Shown one piece after another: positions 1 through 8,494 of a stretch of DNA of 64,000 nucleotides (its first letter is position 1; every line of letters starts with the position of its first letter). Position numbers and translations under genes: made by a program. The DNA comes from Myxococcales bacterium (lineage in GTDB: Bacteria > Myxococcota > Polyangia > Nannocystales > Nannocystaceae). The notes beneath the pieces are model-generated. The model worked only from the letters and a program-made list of their open reading frames with translations, was not told the origin of the DNA and did not search any database. The stretch covers positions 372,001 through 436,000 of the forward strand of contig JAEUJW010000075.1 of assembly GCA_016793465.1 (NCBI GenBank), given 5' to 3'.

Positions 1-1
1 C

Positions 2-2671
2 CCCGAGCAGGCCTGCGGCGAGCCGACCGACGGCCGCACCGACGTCTACTCGTTCGGCGTGATCGCCTACGAGCTGCTCACCGGCGTGCTCCCGTTCACC
101 GACACCAACCCGATCCGCCTGGTGTCGATGCACCTGCAAAAGCCGCCGCCCTCGCCCCGCGCGGTCGCCCCCGACGCCGAGATCCCCCTCGCCGTCGAGG
201 CAATTTTATTGAAGTGCCTGGCGAAGACGCCGGACGAGCGCTTCGCCTCGATGGAGGCGCTGACCGACGCGCTCAGCGCCGTCGCCGAGTCCGCCAGCGA
301 CCCCGCGAGCGCCACGCCCGTCGTCGCGGCCACGTCGCTCGCCGCCGCGAGCGCCTCGCTCCTCGCTCCGTCGACGAGCATCACGACGACCGCGCCGCTC
401 ACCTCGCCCGCGACGTCCCCGGACGCGTCCACCTCGCTCACGGCGCCCACCTCGCCGCTCGCCGCGTCCGCTTCGCCCACGGCGTCCACCTCGCCGCTCT
501 CCGCATCCGCGACGTCTTCTTCCACCTCGCCGCTCGCCTCCGCGACGTCCTCGCCCTCGGCGTCCACCTCGCCGCTCGCCGCGTCCGCTTCGTCCACCTC
601 GCCGCTCGCCGCGTCCCCGACGTCCTCGCCCACCGCGTCCGCCTCCCCGTCGGCCTCGCCGCTCGCCGCGTCCGCGACAACCTCGCCGACCGACACCTCC
701 GCGACGTCCTCGTCGCTCGCCTCGTCGGCGCTCCCGACCTCCGCGCCGTCCGCGAGCGTCGCACCGCCCGTGACCCCCGCCGCGCCCTCGGCCCCGCTGC
801 CCGCGGCCCCGCCGACCCTCGGCGGCAGCATCAGCGAGACCGGCAAGCTGCGCCTGCCCCCGCCGCCCAGCCTCGGCCGTCCGGCCACGCTCCCGCCGCT
901 CGGCGGCGGCATCCCCACGCCCGTCCCGCGTCCGCCGTCGATCGGCATCGGCGCCGCCCTCCCGCGCCCGCCGACGCTCGCGCCCGGCTCGAGCGTGCTG
1001 CGTCCGCCGTCGATCCCCGCCCCGGCCGCGCCCTCGCTGGGCTCGTTGCCCGCCTCGCCCACCGGCACGCTCCTCGGCACGCCCGTCGCACCTGTCCCTT
1101 CGGTCACCCCGGCCGTGCCGATGCCCTCGGCCGCCCAGACCGCCGCCGAGATCCCCGCCGCGCCCGCCCCCTCGGCCGCCCAGACCGCCGCCGAGCTCCC
1201 GGCCACACCCGCCGCCTCATTCACCCCGGCCGCCCCGATCTCCGCGGCCCCGGCCGCACCTGTCTCTTCGCACACCCCGGCCGCACCTGTCTCTTCGCAC
1301 ATCCTGGCCACGACCGCCGCACCTGTCTCTTCGGACACCCCGGCCGCACCTGTCTCTTCGGACACCCCGGCCGCACCTGTCTCTTCGCACACCCCGGCCG
1401 CACCTGTCTCTCCGCGCATCCCGGCCGCGACCGCCGCTCCGTCGCCCACCGACGCCGCGCCGGTCCCTTCGACCACCCCGGCCGCCGCCCCGCTCGCCCC
1501 GCCGGTCGCCGTCGAGACCCCGTCGCGCGCCCCCGGCGAGGGCAAGGTCACCGACAGCGCCCGCATCCGCACGCGCATCGCCGCCTTCAGCGAGGACGAG
1601 GCCCGCCGCGGCCCGTCGACCAGGAACCCGCTGCGCGCGTCGAAGCTCGCGACGGCCCCCGCCGGCACCACGCCCGCCGAGCCCACGGCCGCCCCGGTCG
1701 ACGCGGCCGCCGCCGCCGCCACCGCGGCGACCGTCACTGCCCCCGCCGCGCCCGACCTGCGCATCGTCCCGGCCCAGCCCGCCGAGCCCGCGCTGGCGCC
1801 CGCCGCCAACGACTCGCTGAGCGACGGCGAGGCCCCGCGCAGCCGCACCGGCTGGCTCGTCGGCGGCATCGTCGGCCTGCTCGCCGCCGCCGGCGTCGCC
1901 GTGCTCGTGCTGACGAGCCCGAGCTTCACCGGCGAGGACACCAGGAACCCCGCGAACGCGCCGGCCAGGACGGCCTCGGCGATCGGGGAGATCCCCCAGC
2001 CTGCGAAGTCGACCCCGACCAAGATCGCCGAGGCCGAGGTCCCCGCGCTGCCCGAGCGCGGCACCGCCGTCGAGCCGCCGCCCGACACCCCGCCGACCGG
2101 CGACGCCCCGCCCGCGAGCGACACCCCGCCCGCGAGCGACACCCCGCCGACCGGCGACCCCCCCGCCACGCCGACCGCCGCCGTCGTCGAGGACACGCCC
2201 GCGTCCAAGAAGAAGGACCCCAAGAACAAGAAGAAGCGCCGCACCCGCAGCCCCGAGGACGATGAGCCGCGCGAGAAGGACGTGTTCGACCAGCTCCGCG
2301 AGCACATGGAGGCCAAGAAGGCCGCCGAGGCCGCCTACGCCAAGGCCGCCGAGGCCGCCTACGCCCCCAGGCCCCAGCCCGCGCCGGCCCCCGCGCCAGC
2401 CCCCGCGCCGCCCAAGTCCGACGACGACAAGGCCCGCGAGACCCTCGACCGCGCCCGCCAGGCCTCGTCCGCCGGCAACCCCTCGCTCGCCTACTCGCTG
2501 GCCAAGCAGAGCTACAACCTCAACAAGACCCAGGAGGCGCTCGAGCTCATGGGCGTCTCCGCCTGCCGCGCCCGCAACGCCGACAACGCCCGCTCCGCCT
2601 TCAACAGCCTGAGCGGCTCGCGCCGCACCGCCGTCGCCTCGGCCTGCAACCAGTCCGGCATCACCCTGTGA
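2..2671 (+). CDS. Ser/Thr protein kinase, receptor type, 3' part (5' end outside window)
   Basis: The reading frame is open from base 2, so the gene begins upstream of the window. The first ~85 residues are the C-lobe of a Hanks-type kinase: PEQ of subdomain VIII, RTDVYSFGVIAYELLTG of subdomain IX, then LPF and a conserved Arg in KTPDERF. A very long Ala/Ser/Thr/Pro linker (about residues 95-600) follows, then one membrane helix at about residues 618-640 (GWLVGGIVGLLAAAGVAVLV). The outer part has a Lys/Arg-rich patch, an Ala-rich helix, a Pro-Ala run and a short TPR-like C-terminus. The topology fits a membrane-anchored sensor kinase with its catalytic domain in the cytoplasm; the ligand is unknown. 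The linker DNA carries tandem repeats, so its length may vary between strains. It is convergent with crtC. Confidence 0.9.
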   Translation, partial: PEQACGEPTDGRTDVYSFGVIAYELLTGVLPFTDTNPIRLVSMHLQKPPPSPRAVAPDAEIPLAVEAILLKCLAKTPDERFASMEALTDALSAVAESASDPASATPVVAATSLAAASASLLAPSTSITTTAPLTSPATSPDASTSLTAPTSPLAASASPTASTSPLSASATSSSTSPLASATSSPSASTSPLAASASSTSPLAASPTSSPTASASPSASPLAASATTSPTDTSATSSSLASSALPTSAPSASVAPPVTPAAPSAPLPAAPPTLGGSISETGKLRLPPPPSLGRPATLPPLGGGIPTPVPRPPSIGIGAALPRPPTLAPGSSVLRPPSIPAPAAPSLGSLPASPTGTLLGTPVAPVPSVTPAVPMPSAAQTAAEIPAAPAPSAAQTAAELPATPAASFTPAAPISAAPAAPVSSHTPAAPVSSHILATTAAPVSSDTPAAPVSSDTPAAPVSSHTPAAPVSPRIPAATAAPSPTDAAPVPSTTPAAAPLAPPVAVETPSRAPGEGKVTDSARIRTRIAAFSEDEARRGPSTRNPLRASKLATAPAGTTPAEPTAAPVDAAAAAATAATVTAPAAPDLRIVPAQPAEPALAPAANDSLSDGEAPRSRTGWLVGGIVGLLAAAGVAVLVLTSPSFTGEDTRNPANAPARTASAIGEIPQPAKSTPTKIAEAEVPALPERGTAVEPPPDTPPTGDAPPASDTPPASDTPPTGDPPATPTAAVVEDTPASKKKDPKNKKKRRTRSPEDDEPREKDVFDQLREHMEAKKAAEAAYAKAAEAAYAPRPQPAPAPAPAPAPPKSDDDKARETLDRARQASSAGNPSLAYSLAKQSYNLNKTQEALELMGVSACRARNADNARSAFNSLSGSRRTAVASACNQSGITL
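1252..1425 (+). repeat. 27-nt tandem repeats in kinase linker
   Basis: About six near-identical units encode the nonapeptide AAPVSSHTP or AAPVSSDTP. One unit is interrupted by an ILATT insertion. The DNA repeat (CCGGCCGCACCTGTCTCTTCG core) is more conserved than codon degeneracy requires, which suggests recent slippage or duplication. Confidence 0.85.
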
Positions 2672-2677
2672 GCGACC

Positions 2678-2727
2678 TGTCCCGGCGGACATGCTGTCCC
2701 CGCGGACAGAGCCTGTCCCCGCGGACA
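2678..2727. repeat. Three TGTCCCCGCGGACA palindromes between convergent genes
   Basis: Copies lie at 2678-2691 (TGTCCCGGCGGACA), 2695-2708 and 2714-2727 (both TGTCCCCGCGGACA), at a spacing of 17-19 nt. They fill the gap between the kinase stop and the crtC stop. Each can form a short hairpin on either strand, so a bidirectional terminator is possible; a protein-binding array is the alternative. No T-run follows. Confidence 0.6.
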
Positions 2728-2730
2728 GCC

Positions 2731-3660
2731 TCACCCGCGGCGGATGCGGAACGGCAGCATCGTCTGCACCACCGGCGAGCTGAACCGCTCGAGCGACAGC
2801 GACTCGTGCACCGCCGTCATGCGCACCCCGGCCAGGCTGGTCTCGACCGCGCTGCGCGCGTAAAACGGCGTGTCCTCGAGCGTGCGCAGCACCCGCGCCG
2901 GCGCCCCGTCGGTCCGCGTGGTCCGCGGCAGCAGCCACTTCGAGCGCCCGAGGTCGACCCGCCGCGGCGCCGCCAGCGGCGTGCAGCCGCCGTCCCGCGC
3001 GAACATCCGCCCCATCTCGAGCGCCGACCCGTCGACCCGCCGCGCGTCGTACAGCACCGCCGTGCGCTCGCCGGTCGACGCCCGCGACCAGTGCCAGTCG
3101 CGAAACGCCGCCTCGAGCGGCTCGTCGCCGCAGTTGGCGTCGTGGTACCCGCTGCCCGAGAACTTCACGTCGGGCTGGCAAAGCCGCGCCTCCACCCGCG
3201 CGTGCGGGGCCACGGCGTACCACGCGTGGTGCCCGCGGGCGTCGAGCGGCACCCGCCAGACCGGCAGCGCCGACGGATACAGCCGCACGACCCCCGCGAC
3301 CCGCTGCCCGAACACCGCCGTGCGCTCGTCGAAGCGGACCACCAGGCAGTCGCCCTCCCACGCCATGCTGCTGCCGCCGACCGAGAAGCGGTCGCGCGTG
3401 CGCTGCACGTCCGCCGGCCCGTACTCGCTGAGCACCCAGCGCGCCGAGGGCCCGTAGATCGCCACGTTGATCGCGCAGTGCTCGAGCGGGTCGGCCATGC
3501 GCCAGCGCGACCGGGCCCGCGCCCGCGCGTAGTACGGCGAGAACACGCTGCCGACGAACGCGATGATCGTCAGCCCGTGGCGCCCGTCGTCGCTGAGCGC
3601 GTCGAGGTACCACCACGAGTATCCGCCGGGCGGAACCCCGCGGTCGAACGCAGGTCCTCG
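2731..3660 (-). CDS. crtC: Carotenoid 1,2-hydratase (CrtC-like), start unresolved
   Basis: The frame encodes a CrtC-type hydratase, which adds water across the 1,2 double bond of acyclic carotenoid ends. Family features include PPGGYSWWYLDALSDDG and the adjacent IIAFVGSVFSPYY near the N-terminus, then a conserved lipocalin-like body. The problem is the start. No ATG, GTG or TTG lies in frame between about 3660 and about 3940, and the first internal GTG falls after the conserved N-terminal motifs. The upstream crtD frame runs 91 nt into this gene in a different phase. Adding one G to the GGGG run at 3636-3639 would fuse CrtD to CrtC. The start of 3660 is therefore a domain boundary and not a start codon. 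The cause may be a sequencing error, a true mutation, a non-canonical start or frameshifting. Confidence 0.75.
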   Translation of the reverse strand, partial: RGPAFDRGVPPGGYSWWYLDALSDDGRHGLTIIAFVGSVFSPYYARARARSRWRMADPLEHCAINVAIYGPSARWVLSEYGPADVQRTRDRFSVGGSSMAWEGDCLVVRFDERTAVFGQRVAGVVRLYPSALPVWRVPLDARGHHAWYAVAPHARVEARLCQPDVKFSGSGYHDANCGDEPLEAAFRDWHWSRASTGERTAVLYDARRVDGSALEMGRMFARDGGCTPLAAPRRVDLGRSKWLLPRTTRTDGAPARVLRTLEDTPFYARSAVETSLAGVRMTAVHESLSLERFSSPVVQTMLPFRIRRG

Positions 3661-5108
3661 CAGATCGCCGCCGCCGCGTAGCGGCCGCTCAGCGTCGCCA
3701 TCGGCACCCCCGCCCCCGGATGCACGCTCCCCCCCGCGAGGTACAGCCCCGGCAATTTGGTCCGCGCCCCCGGCCGCGCCAGCGAGTCCGTCCAGCCCCG
3801 CGTGGCCGCCCCGTACAGCGCCCCGCCCGTGCCCGGGAACCTCGCCGCGAACGTGTCCGGGGTCGTCACCGTCGTCGCCGACGGGTCGAGCCGGATCGTC
3901 AACCCGCAGCGCCTCAGCCGCTCTACCGTCGCCCGTTGACATGCCTCGATCTCCGACACTGTAAAGCAGCCCTCGCCCCCGCGGGCGGGCGCGTTGACCA
4001 GGATCAGCAGCCGCTCCGGCCCGCCCGCGAACGCCTGTCCGTCGCCGCGGTCCTGGGCGCACACGTAGACCGTCGGATCGGCGGGCAGCCGCCCCGCCGC
4101 CAGGTCCTTGAACTCGCGCGCGTAATCAGCGGAGAAGCACACGTTGTGGCGCACCAGCGGCCACCCCGAGGTCTCCGCCACCGCCGCCCACGTGACCGCC
4201 GACAGCGACCTCCGGCCCTTCGCCGGCGCCGCCACCGCCCGCGCACACGCGGCCCCGTGCCGCCCCTCCGCCGCCGCCGCGACGTCGCCCGCGAGCACCA
4301 CCGCGTCGGCCGCGAGCGCCCCGTCGCCGACCACGACCCCGAGCCCGCGCCCGCGCGCCTCGATGTCCCCCGCCTCGGCCCCGCAGCGGATCTCGACCCC
4401 GAGCCCGCGCGCCAGCCCCTCCATCGCCGCGGCCAGCGCGATCATCCCGCCCTGCACCGACCACACCCCGGCCTGCTCGACGTGGGCGATGAGGTTGAGC
4501 GTGGCCGGCGCGGTGAACGGGTCGCTGCCGTAGTAGGTCGCGTAGCGCCCGAACAGCTGGCGCAGCCGCGGGTCCTTGAAGAAGTCTCCGAGCGCCCTCC
4601 ACATGCTGCGGTGCCAGTCGACCGTCAGCACGCCCTTCAGCCCGCGCAGCCCGAGCGAGCCGATCAGCCCCGGCAGCGTCGGCCGCGACGAGCGGATGAA
4701 CGGCCCCGCGACCAGGCGGTAGATCTCCTCCGCGTGGCGACAGAAGGCCACGAACCCGCGGGCCTCGGCCGCCCCCGCGAACGCGGCGATCGCCTCGGCC
4801 GAGCGCGCCGCGTCGGCGTGCAGGTCGAGCCGCGACCCGTCGGCCCAGGCGTGGCGCGCGAGCACCGTCAGCGGCTGCAGCGTGACGGCCTCTGCGAGCG
4901 CAGCCCCCGCGTCCGCGAACAAACCCTCGAACACCCAGCGCATGGTCAGCACGGTGGGCCCGGCGTCGATCGCCCGGCCGTCGACCTGCTCCTGACGGAT
5001 CTTCCCACCGACCGCCGCGCCCCGCTCGAGCAGCGTCACTCGCACGCCCTGGCGTCGCAGATCGATGGCACACGCGAGTCCACCGACGCCTCCTCCGACG
5101 ACCACCAC
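3570..5108 (-). CDS. crtD: Carotenoid 3,4-desaturase (CrtD-like), phytoene desaturase family
   Basis: This is an FAD-dependent carotenoid desaturase. An N-terminal dinucleotide-binding motif (VVVGGGVGGLACAI) is followed by GGKI. The C-terminal AGGSVHPGAGVPMATLSG is the FAD-binding signature, and in this form it is typical of CrtD rather than CrtI. The family role is 3,4-desaturation of 1-hydroxycarotenoids, which is consistent with crtC directly downstream. I chose GTG at 5108 because AGGAGAGG sits 8 nt upstream; a TTG at 5141 is the alternative. Length is 512 aa. The normal family end is near ICEDL, and the last ~30 residues (Thr/Arg/Gly-rich) are out-of-phase crtC sequence. This supports a lost frame connection between the two genes. 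The gene diverges from crtE. Confidence 0.82.
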   Translation of the reverse strand: MVVVGGGVGGLACAIDLRRQGVRVTLLERGAAVGGKIRQEQVDGRAIDAGPTVLTMRWVFEGLFADAGAALAEAVTLQPLTVLARHAWADGSRLDLHADAARSAEAIAAFAGAAEARGFVAFCRHAEEIYRLVAGPFIRSSRPTLPGLIGSLGLRGLKGVLTVDWHRSMWRALGDFFKDPRLRQLFGRYATYYGSDPFTAPATLNLIAHVEQAGVWSVQGGMIALAAAMEGLARGLGVEIRCGAEAGDIEARGRGLGVVVGDGALAADAVVLAGDVAAAAEGRHGAACARAVAAPAKGRRSLSAVTWAAVAETSGWPLVRHNVCFSADYAREFKDLAAGRLPADPTVYVCAQDRGDGQAFAGGPERLLILVNAPARGGEGCFTVSEIEACQRATVERLRRCGLTIRLDPSATTVTTPDTFAARFPGTGGALYGAATRGWTDSLARPGARTKLPGLYLAGGSVHPGAGVPMATLSGRYAAAAICEDLRSTAGFRPADTRGGTSTRSATTGATG

Positions 5109-5204
5109 GTGCGGCGCCTCTCCTGTCGTGCGTACGGTCAAGGGCCCCAAACGTAGCGCGACGAGAAACTCTTTCAAGCCTTGTCCAAGTCCCAACCCTC
5201 TTCG

Positions 5205-5233
5205 TTGACAATGCCTGGACACCGGCTCATGAT
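5205..5233 (+). promoter_or_regulatory. Candidate sigma-70-like promoter of crtE
   Basis: TTGACA at 5205-5210 is followed after 17 nt by CATGAT at 5228-5233, in the crtD/crtE divergent region. A transcript from here would begin about 10-15 nt before the ATG at 5253. Confidence 0.45.
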
Positions 5234-5252
5234 TCCGACCAGCCGGCCACCT

Positions 5253-6116
5253 ATGGACCCCCGTCGCCTCGAGCGCGCCCTTCGCAGCTGTCTGGACCAC
5301 GCCGCGGCTCCTCCCTGTCCGCCCCGCCTCGCCCAGGCGCTGCGTCACGCGGTCTTCCCCGGCGGCGCCCGCTTTCGTCCGACGCTCTGCCTCATCGTCG
5401 CCGACGCCTGCGGCGACGAGCACCCCGCCCTGACCGAGGCCGCCGCCGTCGCCGTCGAGCTGCTGCACTGCGCCTCGCTGGTCTACGACGACCTGCCCTG
5501 CTTCGACGACGCCGACGTGCGCCGCGGCAGCCCCTCGGTGCACGTCGCCTACGGCCAGGAGCTGGCGATCCTCGCCGGCAACGCGCTCATCGTCCAGGCC
5601 TTCGACTCGCTGGCCCGCGTCACCCCGGCGACGCCCAACTTGCCCGCGCTGATCCGGGTGATCGCCCGCGGCGTCGGCAGCCCGACCGGCATCGCCGCCG
5701 GCCAGGCCTGGGAGTCCGAGGCCCCCACCGATCTCGGCTCCTACCACCGGGCCAAGACCGGCGCCCTGTTCGAGTCGGCGATCATCGCCGGCGCGCTCAC
5801 CGGCGGCGGCGACCCCCTGCAGTGGACCGGCCTCGGCCACCGCCTCGGCGAGGCCTACCAGGTCGCCGACGACCTCCGCGACGCCCACGGCCGCCCCGAG
5901 CTGCTCGGCAAGCCCACCGGCCAGGACACCGCCCACAGCCGACCCTCCGCCGTGCGTGAGCTCGGCCTCGCCGGCGCCCTCGCCCGCCACGCCGCCCTCT
6001 GCGACGAGGTCGTCGAGCGCCTGCCCGCCTGCTCCGGCCGCCACGAGCTCGTCGCGTTCGTGCGCGGCTGGCAGACCCAGGTCCTCCCGCTGCCCCGCGC
6101 CGCCGCCGCTCCCTGA
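5253..6116 (+). CDS. crtE: Geranylgeranyl diphosphate synthase (CrtE-like polyprenyl synthetase)
   Basis: This is an all-helical trans-isoprenyl diphosphate synthase. The first Asp-rich motif reads DDLPCFDDADVRRG, the second DDLRD, and the substrate-binding GGARFRP lies near the N-terminus. The family condenses isopentenyl diphosphate onto allylic primers to give C15-C20 diphosphates; in this cluster it most likely supplies GGPP for carotenoids. Length from this start is 287 aa, normal for the family. The frame is open upstream with ATGs at 5211 and 5229. I prefer 5253 because the extra residues are not conserved-looking and a promoter-like pair overlaps them. The methyltransferase follows after 57 nt. 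Confidence 0.85.
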   Translation: MDPRRLERALRSCLDHAAAPPCPPRLAQALRHAVFPGGARFRPTLCLIVADACGDEHPALTEAAAVAVELLHCASLVYDDLPCFDDADVRRGSPSVHVAYGQELAILAGNALIVQAFDSLARVTPATPNLPALIRVIARGVGSPTGIAAGQAWESEAPTDLGSYHRAKTGALFESAIIAGALTGGGDPLQWTGLGHRLGEAYQVADDLRDAHGRPELLGKPTGQDTAHSRPSAVRELGLAGALARHAALCDEVVERLPACSGRHELVAFVRGWQTQVLPLPRAAAAP

Positions 6117-6155
6117 CCCGAGGGCCCTGTCCTTTTTTACCTGTCCTTTCTTACT

Positions 6156-6161
6156 TATTAT
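6156..6161 (+). promoter_or_regulatory. TATTAT box before methyltransferase gene
   Basis: The 57-nt gap after crtE is pyrimidine-rich and contains two CCTGTCCTTT copies (6126 and 6141). TATTAT ends 12 nt before the ATG at 6174. An internal promoter for the methyltransferase-crtU pair is possible; no clear -35 is visible. Confidence 0.35.
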
Positions 6162-6173
6162 CTCGCCCTGCCC

Positions 6174-6896
6174 ATGCCCGAGCCCGAGCTGCGCCACCAA
6201 AAGGCCGCCGTCCCCTCCGCGTTCGACCGCGTCGCCCGCCGCTACGACCTCCTGACGGGCCTCAACCCCGGCTACAACAAGCACCTGCGCTGGAGCGCCG
6301 AGCGCATGGGCCTCGAGCCGTCGGGCCCGCAGGACCTGCTCGACCTGTGCTGCGGCACCGGCCTGTCGACCCGCGCGCTCGTGCAGGTCTACCCCCACGC
6401 GCGCGTGACCGGCCTCGACGCCTCCGCCGGCATGCTCGCGCTGGCCGCCCGCAAGCCGTGGGCCGCGGCCGTCCGCTGGCTGTGCGGCGACGCCATGGAC
6501 CCCGCCGCCAGCGGCGCCGAGGGCCCGTTCGACGGCGTCCTCATGGCCTACGGCATCCGCAACATGCCGGACCCCGACCTCTGCCTCGCGCGCCTCTTCC
6601 AGCTACTAAAGCCGGGCGGCGTGGTCTGCTTCCACGAGTACTCGGTCAACGACTCGCGCCGCGCCCGCTGGATCTGGAACGCGGTCAGCCTCGGCATCAT
6701 CATCCCCGCCGGCATCGTCACCTCGCCCGGCTCGGACATCTACCGCTACCTGCGCCGGAGCGTGAACGAGTTCGACGGCGCCGCCGCCTTCCAGTCCCGC
6801 CTCGCCCGCGCCGGCTTCACCGCCCAGCACCGCCACACCATGGACGGCTGGCAGTCCGGCATCGTCCACTCGTTCGTCGCCCGCAAGCCCGCCTGA
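6174..6896 (+). CDS. UbiE-like class I SAM methyltransferase of the carotenoid cluster
   Basis: This Rossmann-fold methyltransferase has motif I LDLCCGTGLSTRAL, motif II VTGLDASAGML, and YGIRNMPDP, the UbiE/COQ5-type signature, then LKPGGVVCFHEYS. Length is 240 aa. UbiE/MenG proteins methylate quinones. The gene lies between crtE and crtU with only 5 nt to crtU, so a carotenoid role is more likely. Actinobacterial isorenieratene clusters carry a comparable methyltransferase called crtT beside crtU. Orthology to crtT is inference from context, and a housekeeping menaquinone methyltransferase is the alternative. Confidence 0.75.
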   Translation: MPEPELRHQKAAVPSAFDRVARRYDLLTGLNPGYNKHLRWSAERMGLEPSGPQDLLDLCCGTGLSTRALVQVYPHARVTGLDASAGMLALAARKPWAAAVRWLCGDAMDPAASGAEGPFDGVLMAYGIRNMPDPDLCLARLFQLLKPGGVVCFHEYSVNDSRRARWIWNAVSLGIIIPAGIVTSPGSDIYRYLRRSVNEFDGAAAFQSRLARAGFTAQHRHTMDGWQSGIVHSFVARKPA

Positions 6897-6901
6897 GACC
6901 C

Positions 6902-8410
6902 ATGCTGGGCTTTCGCCGCACCGCCTTCAACCACCCCGACCGCGGCCGCCCGCGGATCCCCCCGCGTCGCGCCGACGTGGCGGTGATCGGCGGCGGCATC
7001 GCCGGCATCGCCGCCGCGACGATCCTGTCCGAGCGCGGCGTGCACGTCACCCTCGTCGAGTCCGAGCCCCACCTCGGCGGCCGCGCCGGCGCCTGGCCCG
7101 ACACCCTCGCCGACGGCACCCCCTTCGCCATGGAGCGCGGCTTCCACGCGTTCTTCTGCCAGTACTACAACCTCCGCGCCCTGCTGCGCCGCATCGACCC
7201 CACGCTCGCCCGCCTGGTCCCCGTCGACGACTACCCGCTGCTCGGCCCCGACGGCCTCAAAGAGTCGTTCGCCGACCTCCCCCGCCTGCCGATATTGAAC
7301 CTGATCAGCCTGGTCCGCCGCTCGTCGACCATGACCCTGCGCGACGCCCTGCGCGTCGACGACACCCTCGGCCGGGCCATGCTGGCCTACGACCCCGACG
7401 CCACCTACCGCAAGTTCGACGACCTCACGGCCCAGCAGTTCCTCGACCGCCTCGGCTTCCCCCCGCGCGCCCGGCAGATGCTGTTCGATGTGTTCGCCCA
7501 CTCGTTCTTCAACCCCGAGGACGAGTTCAGCGCCGCCGAGCTGATGATGATGTTCCACTTCTACTTCCTCGGGAACCCCGAGGGCATCGTCTTCGACGTC
7601 GTCGACGGTCCGTTCTCGACGCGCCTGTGGCAGCCGCTGCAGCGCTACCTCGAGACCCACCGCGCCGAGCTCCGCCTCGCGACCGCCGTCGAGACGATCG
7701 GCCGCGACCGCGACGGCCGCCTGCACGTCGCCTGCAGCGCGGGCCGGCCGATCGCCGCCGACGCCGTGATCCTCGCCACCGGCGTGCCCGGCCTGCAGCG
7801 CATCCTCGCCGCCTCGCCGGGCCTCGGCGACCCCGCCTGGCGCGCCCGCATGGCCGGCCAGGCGGTGACCGCCCCGTTCGCCGTGTGGCGCCTCTGGCTG
7901 GACGCCCCCACCGCCCGCGATCGCGCCCCGTTCGTCGGCACCACCGGCCTCGGCCTGCTCGACAACATCTCGCTCTACCACCTGTTCGAGGACGAGAGCC
8001 GCGCGTGGGCCCGCCGCACCGGCGGCTCGGTGGTCGAGCTCCACGCCTACGCCCTGCCGCGAGGCCTCTCCACCGACGAGGTCCAGCGCGACCTGCTCGC
8101 CACCCTGCACGCCCTCTACCCCGAGACCCGCGCCGCCCGCATCCTCGACCAGCGCTGGCTGCTGCACGCCGACTGCCCCGCCTTCCGCCCCGGCTCCGCC
8201 GCTTCGCGCCCCCGCGTCACCACCCCCGACCCCGACGTGCTCCTCGCGGGCGACCACGTCCACACCCCGTTCCCCTCCGCCCTCATGGAGCGCGCCGCCG
8301 CCACCGGCATGCTCGCCGCCAACCACTTATTAAATCGCTGGGGCGCCGCCGAGGAGCCGCTCTGGTCGGTCGTCCCCCGCGGCCTGCTCGCCCGCCTCGT
8401 CCACCGCTGA
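6902..8410 (+). CDS. crtU: Aromatising carotene desaturase/methyl-shift enzyme (CrtU-like)
   Basis: This is an FAD-dependent oxidoreductase of the CrtU (isorenieratene/chlorobactene synthase) type. The N-terminus has NHPDRGRPRIPPRR then VAVIGGGIAGIAAATIL and LGGRAGAW. RGFHAFFCQYYNLRALLRR is diagnostic of CrtU (usually RGFHAFFRQYYNLR). FNPEDEFSAAELMMMFHFYFLG and a C-terminal LLAGDHVHTPFPSALMERA follow. CrtU turns beta-ionone rings into aromatic phi or chi rings by desaturation and methyl migration. Length is 502 aa. The ATG lies 5 nt after the methyltransferase stop, so the two are likely cotranscribed. Its substrate needs a cyclase, and a CrtY homologue lies about 24 kb downstream. Confidence 0.85.
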   Translation: MLGFRRTAFNHPDRGRPRIPPRRADVAVIGGGIAGIAAATILSERGVHVTLVESEPHLGGRAGAWPDTLADGTPFAMERGFHAFFCQYYNLRALLRRIDPTLARLVPVDDYPLLGPDGLKESFADLPRLPILNLISLVRRSSTMTLRDALRVDDTLGRAMLAYDPDATYRKFDDLTAQQFLDRLGFPPRARQMLFDVFAHSFFNPEDEFSAAELMMMFHFYFLGNPEGIVFDVVDGPFSTRLWQPLQRYLETHRAELRLATAVETIGRDRDGRLHVACSAGRPIAADAVILATGVPGLQRILAASPGLGDPAWRARMAGQAVTAPFAVWRLWLDAPTARDRAPFVGTTGLGLLDNISLYHLFEDESRAWARRTGGSVVELHAYALPRGLSTDEVQRDLLATLHALYPETRAARILDQRWLLHADCPAFRPGSAASRPRVTTPDPDVLLAGDHVHTPFPSALMERAAATGMLAANHLLNRWGAAEEPLWSVVPRGLLARLVHR

Positions 8411-8494
8411 CGGGCCGCGCCGGCCCGCCGGCCGGGTCCGCGCCCGTAGTTCTCCCCCTCGACACACACGGCCCCACTCGCCTACCGTGGCGAG
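8411..8494. promoter_or_regulatory. GC-rich gap with TACCGT box before lipoprotein
   Basis: The first part is a run of GGCC/CCGG inverted repeats that could terminate crtU. TACCGT at 8483-8488 lies 6 nt upstream of the next ATG, the spacing expected for a leaderless start. Confidence 0.35.

Noticed and set aside
1252..1425. Tandem repeats as a CRISPR array
   Set aside because: Units are contiguous and coding with no unique spacers, and no cas genes are near.
67..2316. Long open frames opposite the kinase and many other genes
   Set aside because: They are rich in Gly/Ala/Arg/Val, lack motifs and mirror the codon bias of the real strand. In DNA this GC-rich, stop-free shadow frames are expected.
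3570..6398. A 942-aa protein extending crtD through crtE and the methyltransferase
   Set aside because: The extra N-terminal part lies antisense to crtE and the methyltransferase and has no motif. The desaturase starts near 5108.
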